Shown here in pieces: positions 35,918 to 46,795 of a stretch of DNA of 64,000 nucleotides. This DNA is from Acytostelium subglobosum LB1 (Eukaryota; Evosea; Eumycetozoa; Acytosteliales; Acytosteliaceae). The stretch covers positions 159,232 to 223,231 of the forward strand of contig NW_012236497.1 of NCBI RefSeq assembly GCF_000787575.1. The letters run 5' to 3'. Made by a program: the position numbers and the translations under genes. Numbering within the stretch: the first letter of the stretch is position 1; every line of letters begins with the position of its first letter. The notes beneath the pieces are model-generated. The model was not told the origin of the DNA and did no database searches. It saw only the letters and a program-made list of their open reading frames with translations.

Positions 35918-36482
35918 AATTAATTAATTGGTTAGTTTAGATTAGTTTAGTTTAAGTATGCAAAGTTAAGTTACTGTCACAATGGATGTGTTACAATCAG
36001 CACCCTGCCCTTTGAACCCTAGTTGTAACATGTACTTATAATATATTTAAACAGTAGCAGTAATACTACAACAATCATACACTACATATTGGTTCAATCA
36101 TCACTAATACAAAGTGAAAGTATCCATGTTGGTTGTATAATTGATTCCATTTGGAGGGTGGTGTGTTGAGGGTGTAAGGTGATTGTTAGTTGATGTCTTT
36201 GGCAATATAGACTGGACTCAAAGTTGTTGGGTTTCTAATTCAATACATTTGTATATCATATCAGCTTGATATTAATAAATATTTCCGTCGGTAAAATTTA
36301 ATTTCATCCTTCCGCTCTTTAAATATATAGATCAATAAACCGTCAATCTTTCTGGTTATGATTAAATTTATATCATGATTTAAAAAAATAAATAAATAAG
36401 ATCACGAGAAGTAATTATTAACATAACACCATACATAAAGATACATAGAGATAGATACATATATATATATATATATGATATA
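35918..36482. promoter_or_regulatory. Divergent AT-rich intergenic region
   Basis: About 565 bp between divergent start codons. Very AT-rich, with a (TA)n run at about 36459-36475 immediately before the RCC1-BTB start and AATTAATTAATTGG next to the SMP-30 start. Both promoters must be here. Confidence 0.5.
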
Positions 36483-38799
36483 ATGTCAGAGTCGGAAAAT
36501 AGTATACATAGACATCTGTTTGAACATCCACCTTCAGATCAACATGTTGCTTGGGGTTGGAACAAGGAGGGACAGTTGGGCACAAGCATTCATTCGAGAC
36601 AGGAGGCAGAGACATCGCCACAGACCATATCAAAGGTATTCTTTACAAGAGACTTGTCAGTTGGTCTATCACATACATTGTTCATCTCGAGGAATGGTGA
36701 GGTGTACGCCACAGGCAAGGGCAGATACGGACGTCTAGGTCTCTCAGACGAGCGCACTCAGACTGTACCCGTACGACTCAGCTTCAGCAAGCGTGTCCTA
36801 CGAGTGTCGGCTGGCTCATTCCACAGCGCCTTTGTCACTGAACGTCTTGAGCTCTACACATTTGGTCGTGGAGAGAGTGGTCAACTTGGACATGGCGAGC
36901 TTGTCGACGTACTCACGCCTCGTCTTGTCGAAGGTCTGACGGACCCTGTCGATCTTGTCTCATGTGGCGCAGATCACACAATACTAACAACGCGTAAGTC
37001 ATCATCATCATCATCACACTTGACGACACTCACTCATCTCTTGCTGACTGATCGCGACGTGTAGTGAAGGGATGCGTCTATGGAATGGGCGCGAACAAAC
37101 ATCATCAGGTCAATGAGATGGACGTGGCGATACTACCGACACCAGTGTTTGTTGACTTGAATCCATTGGTTGACTCACTGACTGCTCGAGCGTCTGATAT
37201 CACTGGTCTGTCAGCGGGAACAGGCTTCAATGTTGCAATCAAGAAGGGAGTGCTCTATGCATGGGGATTGAACGCGGCTGGTCAGTGTGGAGCATCATCA
37301 AAGGACGAGACAATCGCTCGTCCACACAAGATCAAAGTGCCCTCGGCCAAGGGCAACACCAAGCGCATCTTCACTCAGGTCGCCACTGGCATGTCACACG
37401 CCGTTGCCGTCACTGAGGAGGGCGAGGTGTTTGGCTGGGGATCATCTCAGCATGGCCAACTCGGTCTTGGTATGATGACCGATGTGGTCACAGTCGACAC
37501 ATCAAAGCCAGTGCGCATTGGAGAGTCACTACTCGCAGAGTACGTGATCAAGGTTGCATGTGGCGCCTTCCACACCCTGGTGCTCACATCAACAGGTTAT
37601 CTGTACAGTTGGGGACTCAATGACTATGGTCAAACCGGTCCAGAAGGAGTTGGCGGCATCACAAGTGTACCTCATCGAATGCGTATACCTCAGCGTGGAA
37701 AGGATGGTTCAACAATCATGAGCATTGCAGCTGGAGGCAGGTCATCAATGGCCACAAGATGTATGTTTGATAGATCAATCAATCAATCAATCGTTGATAC
37801 TGATGCTCACTCATCTCATTGTAGACTATCCAACATTGGTCAAGGTTAGAGAGTCAACCTATGACAAGGACATTCATTCAATATACCTCAACAACCAACA
37901 TACTGATTGCAAGGTGGTCTTGCGAGCGAAGGAAGGAGGTGATGAGGACAAGCATGTCAACGCACACAAGATCATCATGGCAAGACATTCACAATTCGTC
38001 GAGCAGTTGGCAGGTGACACAATCGATGCAACCGAATCATTCACCAGTATACCAGACCTCAGTAGCTTCCTCGGACGACTATATTCAAACAATGTTGCAT
38101 ACTCATTGGCCAAGTATGTGTTGCATCGGGACCATACCATATCTCATCAATCACTAATACAACAACAACACCTTTGGACACGCCTACAGTCATCTATTCC
38201 TTTATGTAAACAATCCATTATACTCTGATATTACTATTAGAGTACAGGACCAAGCAATCCATGCTCACAAGTGTATACTTGTGAGTAGGTCCAACAAACT
38301 CAAGGTGGAGCTAGAGTCCCAATTCCAAGAGGCACTGAACAAGACCCTGTATATAGACAACGTTGATCCAAGTGTATATCTCACCTTCCTCCACTATCTC
38401 TATACTGACAAGGTATGCATTCATTCAATCAACCGCCATGATCACTTACCTAACCCCGCCCCGCCCGCCAAGCTACACATTGATCAAGAGAATGCGATGA
38501 ACTTGTTGGAGCTGGCTCATGAACAGGATATGGAGAGGATGTTGGAATTGGTACAAGAGTATATTATTAATGTTGTGGACGAGGATTCGGTATCATTCAT
38601 CTATGAGACATCGATGAGATTGGGTTTGGAAACACTCAGCGATTACTCAGAGTATTATATCTCCAAGAATATGGATGCAGTGGCACAGACTGACACATTC
38701 AATGCGTTGCCCGACGACCTAAAGAAGAAGCTATCACTTCACCTTGTCCAAGAGGGCAAGAAGGCCAAGGGCAAGCAACAGAACTGTATAATCAACTAA
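36483..38799 (+). CDS. RCC1-repeat and BTB-domain protein
   Basis: Five exons: 36483..36993, 37065..37760, 37825..38113, 38190..38412, 38473..38799; 681 residues. RCC1-type blades fill the first ~420 residues (VAWGWNKEGQLGTS, LYTFGRGESGQLGHG, VLYAWGLNAAGQCGA, VFGWGSSQHGQLGLG, LYSWGLNDYGQTGP). BTB segments follow: HTDCKVVLRAKEG...VNAHKIIMARHS and, after exon 4 is joined, NNPLYSDITIRVQDQAIHAHKCILVSRS. The exon 3-4 join (38113/38190) is required because the direct reading ends in a stop; it yields the BTB motif intact. Likely a Cul3 adaptor or chromatin/GTPase regulator. It ends in CIIN, a possible but non-optimal CaaX box. Confidence 0.88.
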
Positions 38800-38877
38800 G
38801 AAAGAACAAATAACATTACATTAATCGTTGTTTATGATCATGGTCATGTTCATGAGAGGGTGGAGGGGAGGGAGGGT

Positions 38878-39834
38878 TTAGAGCTGAGCGGCACCAGAGG
38901 ACGAGCCAGAGGAGGATGTGCCGGAGGAGCCAGACGATGAACCAGAGGATCCACCAGACGACGAGCCGCCAGAGGACGACGAGCCAGAGGATGAGCTACC
39001 AGAGGTTCCACTGCTGCCGGATGACGAGCCACCAGAGGTGGATGATGGGTTGTTACCTGGGTACCAGTCAAAGTCGACGCTGACGCCACACTCGTTGCCA
39101 TTGCCATTGTACTGCTTCATGGCGGGGCTGTTCCAGCCTCCGTACTGGTAGTAGCTGGTGTCGGAGAATGATGGGTTGTTGTCGTAGTGAGCGTACCATT
39201 GGGGGTAGCTCGAGAGACCAGAGTAGTCACCGACANNNNNNNNNNNNNNNNNNNNNNNNNNNNNNNNNNNNNNNNNNNNNNNNNNNNNNNNNNNNNNNNN
39301 NNNNNNNNNNNNNNNNNNNNNNNNNNNNNNNNNNNAGTCTGAACGGCATCGGCAACAAAATCGGCATTGTCGCTATTGTCAGACCAGCAGCCACTGCACT
39401 GCTCAACGTCCATCCACAAAGTGCCGAAAGTCACACCATTCTGTTGCAAGTAGCTAACAATCTGTTGAATAGCACTTGAGGCAGGGTTGTTACCAGAGCA
39501 CTCTGGGCAAAGGAAGACGTACTATTTTTGGTGGGGGAGGTGGGGTCAGACTGGGATCATTCCGGAATGTGATCAATCAATCACAACTACTTACAATATC
39601 AACGATTGAGAAACCAGCAGCTTGGGCACCTTGGATGGCACCGACGATACCAGAGTTCAAACCGTAACCTCCTTGCCAGGCTTGGATGATTGCACGCTGG
39701 TTCTTACCTGCGAGACATGACCATTGTGAAGAGGTGATACCTTGTGATGTTGGAGAGTCCACATCGATACCATAGTCAGCGTTGACAATCGCCAACACTG
39801 ATGCCAACAGGCAGAGTGCAACCAAGAATCTCAT
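38878..39834 (-). CDS. Glycoside hydrolase family 25 (N,O-diacetylmuramidase-like) lysozyme, secreted
   Basis: Exon 1 39834..39595, exon 2 39521..38878, the latter interrupted by a 100-N gap. Signal peptide MRFLVALCLLASVLAIVNA, then YGIDVDSPTSQGI, the GH25 opening with catalytic Asp. Exon 2 continues VFLCPECSGN and FGTLWMDVEQC, which supplies the D-x-E catalytic pair, then after the gap YPQWYAHYDNNP and MKQYNGNGNECGVSVDFDW. The C-terminus is a ~60-residue Gly/Ser linker (GSSSG repeats). Such enzymes cut peptidoglycan of bacterial prey in phagosomes. Frame across the gap is consistent with one gene, but residues under the Ns are unknown. Confidence 0.88.
38885..39045 (-). repeat. Gly/Ser-encoding low-complexity repeat in the lysozyme tail
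   Basis: Irregular repeats of GGC/TCC-type codons giving Ser-Ser-Gly and Gly-Ser-Ser-Ser motifs; the reverse frame is Pro/Glu/Asp-rich and spurious. Confidence 0.8.
39236..39335. other. Assembly gap (100 N)
   Basis: Exactly 100 unknown bases inside exon 2 of the lysozyme gene; the round number suggests a gap of unspecified true length. Confidence 0.99.
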
Positions 39835-40375
39835 TCTTTATGTGTAAAAGTATACAAAGAGTAATAAATAGATATATAAGTATGTTATAAGATTGATTGA
39901 TTGATAGATAGGAATGAGGGAAGAATTCAGTCATTGCCTGTCGACTATCTTTGCCTCAAAGCCTCAATCCTAAGATGGATATTGTGTTGGGAATCCCATC
40001 AAAAAAAAATCAAAAATGTGTCGGATCAGGCTTTTTCGAAAATATCTTAATCAGAATAGGGGATTCGTGGATACTTTCATCAAGATGGAATGGTCTTGCC
40101 CATCCAATTGGGGGTCATCTTGGTCCTCTATCCTTCAAGTTAGAATAGTTGATTGAACATTCATTATTGTGTACATTGGTGTAAGGTGTGTTACTACCCA
40201 TCATTCGGAGGACGAGTGGGCGACATAATTCGAATGGTCATGAACTTGATCTTTGACTGACCAGGTAAAATGGGGAGTTTCAGCCATCCTGGGATGAGAT
40301 GGATAGATATTAACTAACTGACTAGTGTGTTTATATTGGAAGTATGTTGAACTAAACAGACATTGTTGAATGATC
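39835..40375. other. Intergenic spacer, no gene seen
   Basis: Lies between the lysozyme start and the Vti1 stop, both on the minus strand. The lysozyme promoter (TATATAAG near 39873) is here. A 65-codon open frame at 39951-40148 (plus) has no start context or recognisable domain. Confidence 0.5.
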
Positions 40376-41301
40376 CTATCGTAGCCACTTTAGACAAACA
40401 ATCAAAATGATTATACCAAGTAGCAACAAGATGATGAATGTTAAGATGACCTTATTGGTCACTACTCTACGAGCCATACTGCTAATAACCTTCCTAGCAG
40501 TCTTAATATTATCATCAGTCTCTTCCAGCTAAAGTATTATAATAGTTATAGTTAATGGATGTTTCAATATTCGTATGACTGAAGTATATCATACCTTTCC
40601 CTTCATGCCCCTTAGTTGTTGACCTTGACGACTCATGTCCATCAATATACTCTCACCAATTATTTCATTCTCTGCCGATACCTGATGTGCCCTCATCAAC
40701 CTGTCACCACTCTGATTGACAGTCTCGTAACCTCCTAACAGATGTTGTCTCTGGTTCTCATATTGTGACTAAACTGATTATTAGTTATCTCCCTTTGTTT
40801 GACCCGTTTTTGTTGATAAATAACATACTTGATAATCCTCTGGAGCATTTGAGAAACCATTGATTATACCATTATTGTTGTAGTTATCATTTGTTGATGT
40901 AGTTGATGCTTGTTGTACCTCTCTTTTGAATCTCTGTACATCAGTTTGGTACTGTTTAATCTTTTGTTGAACCTTTACACGTTGTGGATGAGTTTGGGAA
41001 TTCCTTTCCATGTCATTTATCTAAATAATAATAATAATATTCATTATTAGCATTTACTCAACGGATTCGTTCATTCAAATTGGAACATACATATTGTATT
41101 GCTTCATTTATATCTTGTTCTGCTTCCCTTATTGCAACCTTCTTCCTCTCTAATAACAATGCTTGTTAATATATTGATCAATAGATATTATCCATATTGT
41201 TTAAACTTACCTCCTGTGAAATTGGGAAGTTGTTTAATCCTTCGGTTTATTGTACTGCATACATGATTATAGTTCTGTTCAATCCTGTCAAACTCGTCCA
41301 T
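40376..41301 (-). CDS. vti1: Vti1-type Qb-SNARE
   Basis: Five small exons: 41301..41211, 41149..41091, 41020..40829, 40768..40595, 40528..40376; 222 residues, the usual Vti1 length. The N-terminal half is a helical Habc-type domain (DEFDRIEQNYNHVCSTINRR; ERKKVAIREAEQDINEAIQY). The SNARE motif spans exons 4-5 with the zero-layer Gln in LMDMSRQGQQL, followed by TARKVISSMARRVVTNKVIL and a C-terminal transmembrane helix ending KWLR. Human VTI1B has the comparable SRKILRSMSRRVTTNK. It functions in Golgi-endosome-lysosome fusion. An Asn-rich linker (NDNYNNNGIING) is typical of dictyostelids. Confidence 0.93.
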
Positions 41302-41627
41302 TTCTTTCTTTTCTACTTCTTATATTTATATACAAATAATAATGAACAAACTAGAGATAATATGTGTAAGTGATAATGATAATGATAGTGATAATGATAA
41401 TGATAATGAAGCGAATAGAGGTCTGAGTTGTGTTTGTGTTTGTGTTGAAGTGTTGAAGTGTTGGTGGGGGTTAGAGAAGAATGATAGAGTGTTTGTGGAC
41501 GTGTTCACTTTCTTTGTTTACAAGGAGGTGTAGTTCATTCTCTCAATCATACATTCATTCATTCATAGCTCAATCACACAAATAATGATAAGTAATAAGT
41601 AATAGTAACTTTATTGTATGTGATAGA
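41302..41627. other. Short intergenic spacer
   Basis: About 325 bp between the Vti1 start and the ATPase stop (same strand). It contains a GATAAT/GATAATGATAAT hexamer run at 41370-41408 and GTGTTTGT repeats; no gene seen. Confidence 0.5.
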
Positions 41628-44600
41628 CTACCAAGCAATCCATGCAACTGGTCCATGTGGAAATAGTCGAACAAACAGTTTACGAATGTCATCCATGAGT
41701 AGGATGCCAAGTGCAAAGGGTAGTGGTAGCAGCCAGTACTTGATGGGCACGTCACGCGTCTGGAAGATGTCTTGGAATGGCTTGGCCTTGGTAACAATCA
41801 GTGCGATAACCAATGAGCATACCCAACTGAGGAATAGCCAGTAGTTGCGACGTTTGGGTCGGATGGGATCATCGGTGAACATTGACATGCGACGATTGCG
41901 CACCGACAATATGTTGCCCCACTGCACCATCACCAGCGCTATGAATGTGACACACGTACCAGTTGGCACGTAGATGTTGTTGAAGTCGTCTGCAGACACT
42001 TTGGCCCGAGAGAAATCGATGTTGCCGTAGGTGAAGGCCAGGTCATACCAAGAGAGGCCGGTGTACTCCTCGATGTACATGAAGAACAGGAACATGGACA
42101 CGATTGCCATCATCGTGCCCATGAACAGGTAGGATTGGACGTAGATCCTGCCGGTGATCAGATGCTCCTTCTTAGTGTTCCTGGGCTTGAGTGAGAGCAN
42201 GGTCAAACTCGGGCGTCTCCATGATCAGTGACAGGCATGGGAACACGTCGGTGAAGCAACAGATGATTAGCATCAGGAAGTTGGACAGTGGACATGGCAC
42301 GCCAAAGAAGGAGTTGACGATCACTGGCATGATCTCGGACCATGAGCCCGCAGGCAAGAGGAATGAGATGACCTTTTGGAGGTTCTGGAAGACTAGGCGG
42401 CCGAGAAGGATGGCCTCGGTGATCTTATCAAAGCTACCCAAGAGTACGAGGTCGGCCGCTTCAATGGCCACATCAGTGCCCGACACTACGGCCACACCTA
42501 CATCTGCTGCTTTCAAGGCTGGAGCATCATTCACACCATCACCAGTCACAGCCACGACAGCGCCACGCTTCTGGAGTTCAGTAACAATTCGTAACTTCTG
42601 TTCCGGTGATGTGCGGGCGAATACGATCTCTTCGTACTTGCATGCTGTGTCCCATCCGCGCTCGTCCAACTTGCTCAGATCATGACCAGTCAGCAACAAA
42701 GCCGTTTTCTTGCCAGATGTGAAGTGGGCCTCGGACGGCTCAAGCAAAAGGTCCTCATAGGTCTCTGGCTCACAATCAGTCTGTGTGAAGATACCAATCT
42801 GGCGAGCGATGGCTGCGGCCGTGAGGCTGTAGTCTCCAGTGACCATGAAAAAGCGTGCGCCAGCACGACGGCAAGTGGCGACGGTCTCCTCGATCTCGGG
42901 GAAGGGCTGATCCATCAAGCCCAACAGGCCAATCACAGTTAGGTCGCGAACACAAAAGTCCTCCATCTCTTTCTGGAATACAGCACAACCGATCGCCGAC
43001 ACAGGAGTGTAGAAGCGGCGACAGACCAGTAAAACACGCTGGCCAGCACGTGACCACTTTTGTTGGATGGCTTCAATCTTCTCCATGGCATCAGCATTGA
43101 ATGGCTGCAGGGTGTTGGTCGCAGGATTGACAATGTCCACGCAGCGATGGAGCAACACATCAGGGGCACCCTTGACAAACACCAGATGCTCTTTAGCCGG
43201 CGCTCCAACTGGACGACCAAAGATGTTGATCGATGGGTCGTACTGCGGGACATCACCCTCAACTCGATGCATGGTCAGCATGAACTTGTTCCTCGAGTTG
43301 AATGGCATCTCGTACACTCGGGGGAATGAGGTACGTGTGTTGGTACGCACAGCAGATGCCACCTCCTCGCCAAATCGAAAGATGGCAGCATCGGTCGCGT
43401 CACCATTGATCTTGCGCTCAGACATGTCCAGCTCCATGGTCGAGGCGTCCCAGGTCGAGTTGTTGCACAGGAGTGCAGCCAGTTGCATCTGTTGGTATGC
43501 ACGCGATGTTGGCGAGTGGTTGTTGTTGGAGATGATATCGTGGACACTCTCTGGCTCGGTCTGATGGTTGATGAAGCCGACCGAGGTAACAAACATCTTG
43601 TTCTGTGTGAGAGTGCCAGTCTTGTCCGAGCAGATCACATTGACGCAGCCGAGGGTCTCCACTGTGGTCAAGGCCTTGGGCAAGATGTTGCTGCTCTTCA
43701 TTCTCTTGGCAATCACGAGGAGTGTGAGGGCCACGCATATAGGCATGCCCTCAGGTATGAAGGCCACAACACAGGACATGATGTTCATTAGCATGCCAAC
43801 GGTGGTCATGAACTCTGGATGCTTGGGACGCAGGAAGCCAACCCATTCGATGGCGAGGATGGACACGAGGATGACGGTTAGGATCAAGATGATGCGAACG
43901 AATCGATTAATCTCACGCTGGATCAGTGTGACCTTCTCCTTTCGACTGATTGTCAACTTGTTGATGTGGCCCATTACCGATGAGTTACCAGTAAGCACGA
44001 CAACTCCGATGCCCGAACCATTGACCACGTACGATCCCATGAATGCAACGTTCTTAGACTCGAGGAAGCTGACATTGGTTGGGACGGTCTGAATATGTAC
44101 TGGTTTGTTCTCGCCTGTGAGCACAGAGTTGTCCACCTTGAGGTCACCCGAAGTCTGGATGACGATCATGTCCGCAGGCACTTTACTACCCATCTTCATA
44201 TGGACAATATCACCAACCACGACATCACTAGTCTGGCCATCACGCATCACCAAACATTCAGTTGGCAACAGATCCAAGATATACCTCATCACTCTCTTTG
44301 TAGACCAGTCTTGGAAGGCAGCGAACGATGCTTGGAGGAAGATGACGAACAACTATTTGGAAGAAATGGAAGAAGAAGATGAATAAAGGGTAAGTATATT
44401 TGAATTGATCAATGTCCATGTGAGTGGGACTGGAATAGTTCCAATCCACTCCATAACAATCAAATGATACAAGTCAACTCAATCATGGTAGACCTAAGGA
44501 AGGTCCAAGAAGGCTTGAGGAATAAGACGACATACGATTAGGATGGCCAAGGCCAGGTTGGTGGTGTTGGGTGGGTCACTCAATGGTTGCCAACATAGGA

Positions 44601-45057
44601 GGAAGACAAGTGCACCAACCCAAAGGATACTACAAAAGCCACCAAATACATAACGAAGCATTATCTTCATATAGTTGGGACGGACATGATCAAACAAATT
44701 GGGACCATTGGTCTTTAGACGGTGGACACACTCTGGGGTGTCCAGACCAATCATTGAATTCGTATTCAATCTACGGCACAACTCGTCCTCATCCAACAAG
44801 TGATAGATAAGGCTGGCAAAGAATGTCGAGTCACTATTGGAGTCGCGAGTGGTAGTGCTAGGACGAGTGGGCATGGGGATGGTGGTGGGATTGGAAAGGA
44901 CAGGGGACAAATTGGTGTTGGCAAGACTCTTGGAGAGGGAGCCTTGACTAATGGATTGGAACTCAGCGCGGAAGCTGTGGTCAATGGCAGGCACAACAAC
45001 CGAATGGTCATTCGTTTTAATCTCTAAATCGATATCAGTATCAGACGGGTCATCCAT
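41628..45057 (-). CDS. P-type cation ATPase, P2C (Na+/K+- or H+/K+-ATPase-like) alpha subunit
   Basis: Exons 45057..44536 and 44352..41628 (183-nt intron, GTATGT/ATAG); about 1,081 residues once the stray N at 42200 is ignored. With the N counted, the frame breaks between PEFD and LSLKPRN, a join typical of this class, so the N is almost certainly a spurious base. The cation-ATPase N-domain (HLLDEDELCRRLNTN) lies after a Ser/Thr-rich head of ~85 residues. Motifs: VDNSVLTGENKPV (A domain TGE), FIPEGMP (M4), ICSDKTGTLTQNKM (phosphorylated Asp), FVKGAPDVLL, MVTGDYSLTAAAIA and VTGDGVNDAPALKAAD. The C-terminal helices with LFMGTMMAIVS and LSWYDL are P2C-like. Ion specificity is not decidable; M4 IPEGMP differs from animal VPEGLL. 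Confidence 0.9.
42200..42200. other. Single ambiguous base, probable insertion artefact
   Basis: N in the middle of the ATPase exon. Dropping it restores one open frame and a conserved junction; keeping it shifts frame. Confidence 0.85.
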
Positions 45058-45462
45058 GATCGTGGTCTGAGTAGTATTTTAGATACACGGTTAGAGGTGT
45101 GTCAAAGAAGAAAAGAAAGAGAGAGAACGAGAGAGTATGTGTAGAGGTAGAACTAGATGTAGAATAGAATGTTCAACTTTTACCCTCAGTATCGCATCTG
45201 ATTGTTTGTCGGTCTGGCTCATCACCAAGGCCGACGAGTCGGTAACATGAAGTCGGGCCTTTATTTCCCCAAAACTACACTTTGTATTTGTGATTGTGGT
45301 GGGACCAGGGGAGTCGTTCCTCGTTGTTTTTATCTTGATGGACCTGGTGATGGTGATTGATCACACCCCGACTTTTAGACCAAATAATATTAATTTTATA
45401 TTAATAGTTTATTATTAATCGATAGATTTATTCTTATTCGAGGTGAAGTTCATCATCAATCA
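45058..45462. other. Intergenic spacer upstream of the P-type ATPase
   Basis: About 400 bp containing an AGAGAGAA-rich stretch (45105-45130) and an AT-rich block near 45375-45430. It presumably holds the ATPase promoter; no gene seen. Confidence 0.45.
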
Positions 45463-45722
45463 TTAATGTTTTATTGAACTGTTACAGTTGTTTAGGTATC
45501 TTAACTTTAATGATTGTCAAGTAGTAGCGTTAGAAATAAGTTTGATTATTGGTTGATTGATTGATAGTCAATACTTACATTCTTCTTATTTAAATATTGA
45601 TTATATCTTCTATTTGGGAATATATGTGTTGCGATATTATTTAACCTTGATTCATTCGATTGGAATGTTATTTGAATTTGATTTGATAGGTCATCTCTGA
45701 CTTTGGATGGTATAACTCCCAT
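45463..45722 (-). CDS. Possible two-exon micro-gene, 61-residue unknown protein
   Basis: ATG at 45722..45720 opens 48 codons (MGVIPSKVRDDLSNQIQITF, then a stretch with IFPNRRYNQYLNKKN) ending at a perfect GTAAGT donor (45578). A matching acceptor (ATTAAAG, 45505) gives a 74-nt intron full of TCAATCAA, just like neighbouring introns, and a short second exon (45504..45463) ending TAA. The size, charge and termini recall small mitochondrial or ribosome-associated proteins, but I do not recognise it. The exon is AT-rich compared with most genes here. Could be a chance open frame. Confidence 0.4.
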
Positions 45723-46795
45723 TCTTTAAAATTGATTTATAAGTTTTAATAAATAAATAATAAAATTAATAATAATTAATAAATTAAATACTAAACTATT
45801 CCTAGATTATAAGTTTGTATTTATGTGAAAGAGAGAGTAGTGAGTGAAGTGATTATTTGTTCAAATGACAACTTACAACCAACTACTCAATCAATCTTTG
45901 ATTGGATGGTTTGGTTGGCCCCAACAAACAATCACGAAGCCTCTATATGATGTTGATGACATTAGTGAGGTTGAATCAATAGGTGATTGATTGATTGATT
46001 GATGGTGGGGTGCGACCCATGCATCTCCTACACATCCTCCTCTTTCCACCTCATGTCAATGGCTATTAGGCCAAAGCCTAGCCTATATTTGTACATAACA
46101 ATAATACACACATATTTATCTTAACACCCATCCATCATTTATAATACATATAATAACTTGTGATGTATAAAAGTTAACAAACAATCACGTGTGTAAGTGT
46201 GTGTGTGATCAATTTGATTGATTGAATCAATCAATCAAACATAAACACACTCACTCAAGACGTTGCCTCAGTGCCCTTACTCGCGAGACCCACCTAACCT
46301 ACGTGTGGTAACTCAATTGAGTGATGGTATGGATGGAGCCTGTATTTCACCTAATTAGGACCCGTATTACTTAAATGTGTGTGTGTATGTGTGAGTGATC
46401 ATGTGATGTGATGTGATGAGAATGAACATCACATAGATGAAAGGTGGTGTTGGTTGCTTGCATCACTTGAGGAGGCGCCTTACCATCTGGTCTGGCCCAG
46501 ATGTATTGTGAGTGTTTATGGAAATTGGCTGCCTTGTAATTGCCAATAACGACGATATATCATTCATTCTCTCTCCAGTTCCATACTTGAAATTGATTGA
46601 TTGATAGACTGATTAATTGTTGGGTTCATCTTAGGGTTGGGTAGTGTTGGTCGGTTGGGTAGAAGAGGGGACGAGTTGGTGAACTTGGAGTTCGACAACT
46701 CCAAAGAGCCAACCAGTGCATTGCCAGGCCAAGCCAGGCCATACCAGACCAGTAACGTGTTGATGTACAATGTCGCATCATGATTTTCAGCACTA
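45723..46795. other. Intergenic spacer of ~1.1 kb, no gene seen
   Basis: AT-rich start (45723-45830, AATAATTAATAAAT runs), TGATTGAT repeats (45985-46000), GTGTGTGT runs at about 46195-46206 and 46377-46388, and a GC-richer patch near 46440-46560. No coding potential or tRNA recognised. Confidence 0.5.

Noticed and set aside
39951-40148. 65-codon plus-strand frame near the lysozyme
   Set aside because: Contains a short IGDSWILSS stretch that looks protease-like, but too short and with no other support.
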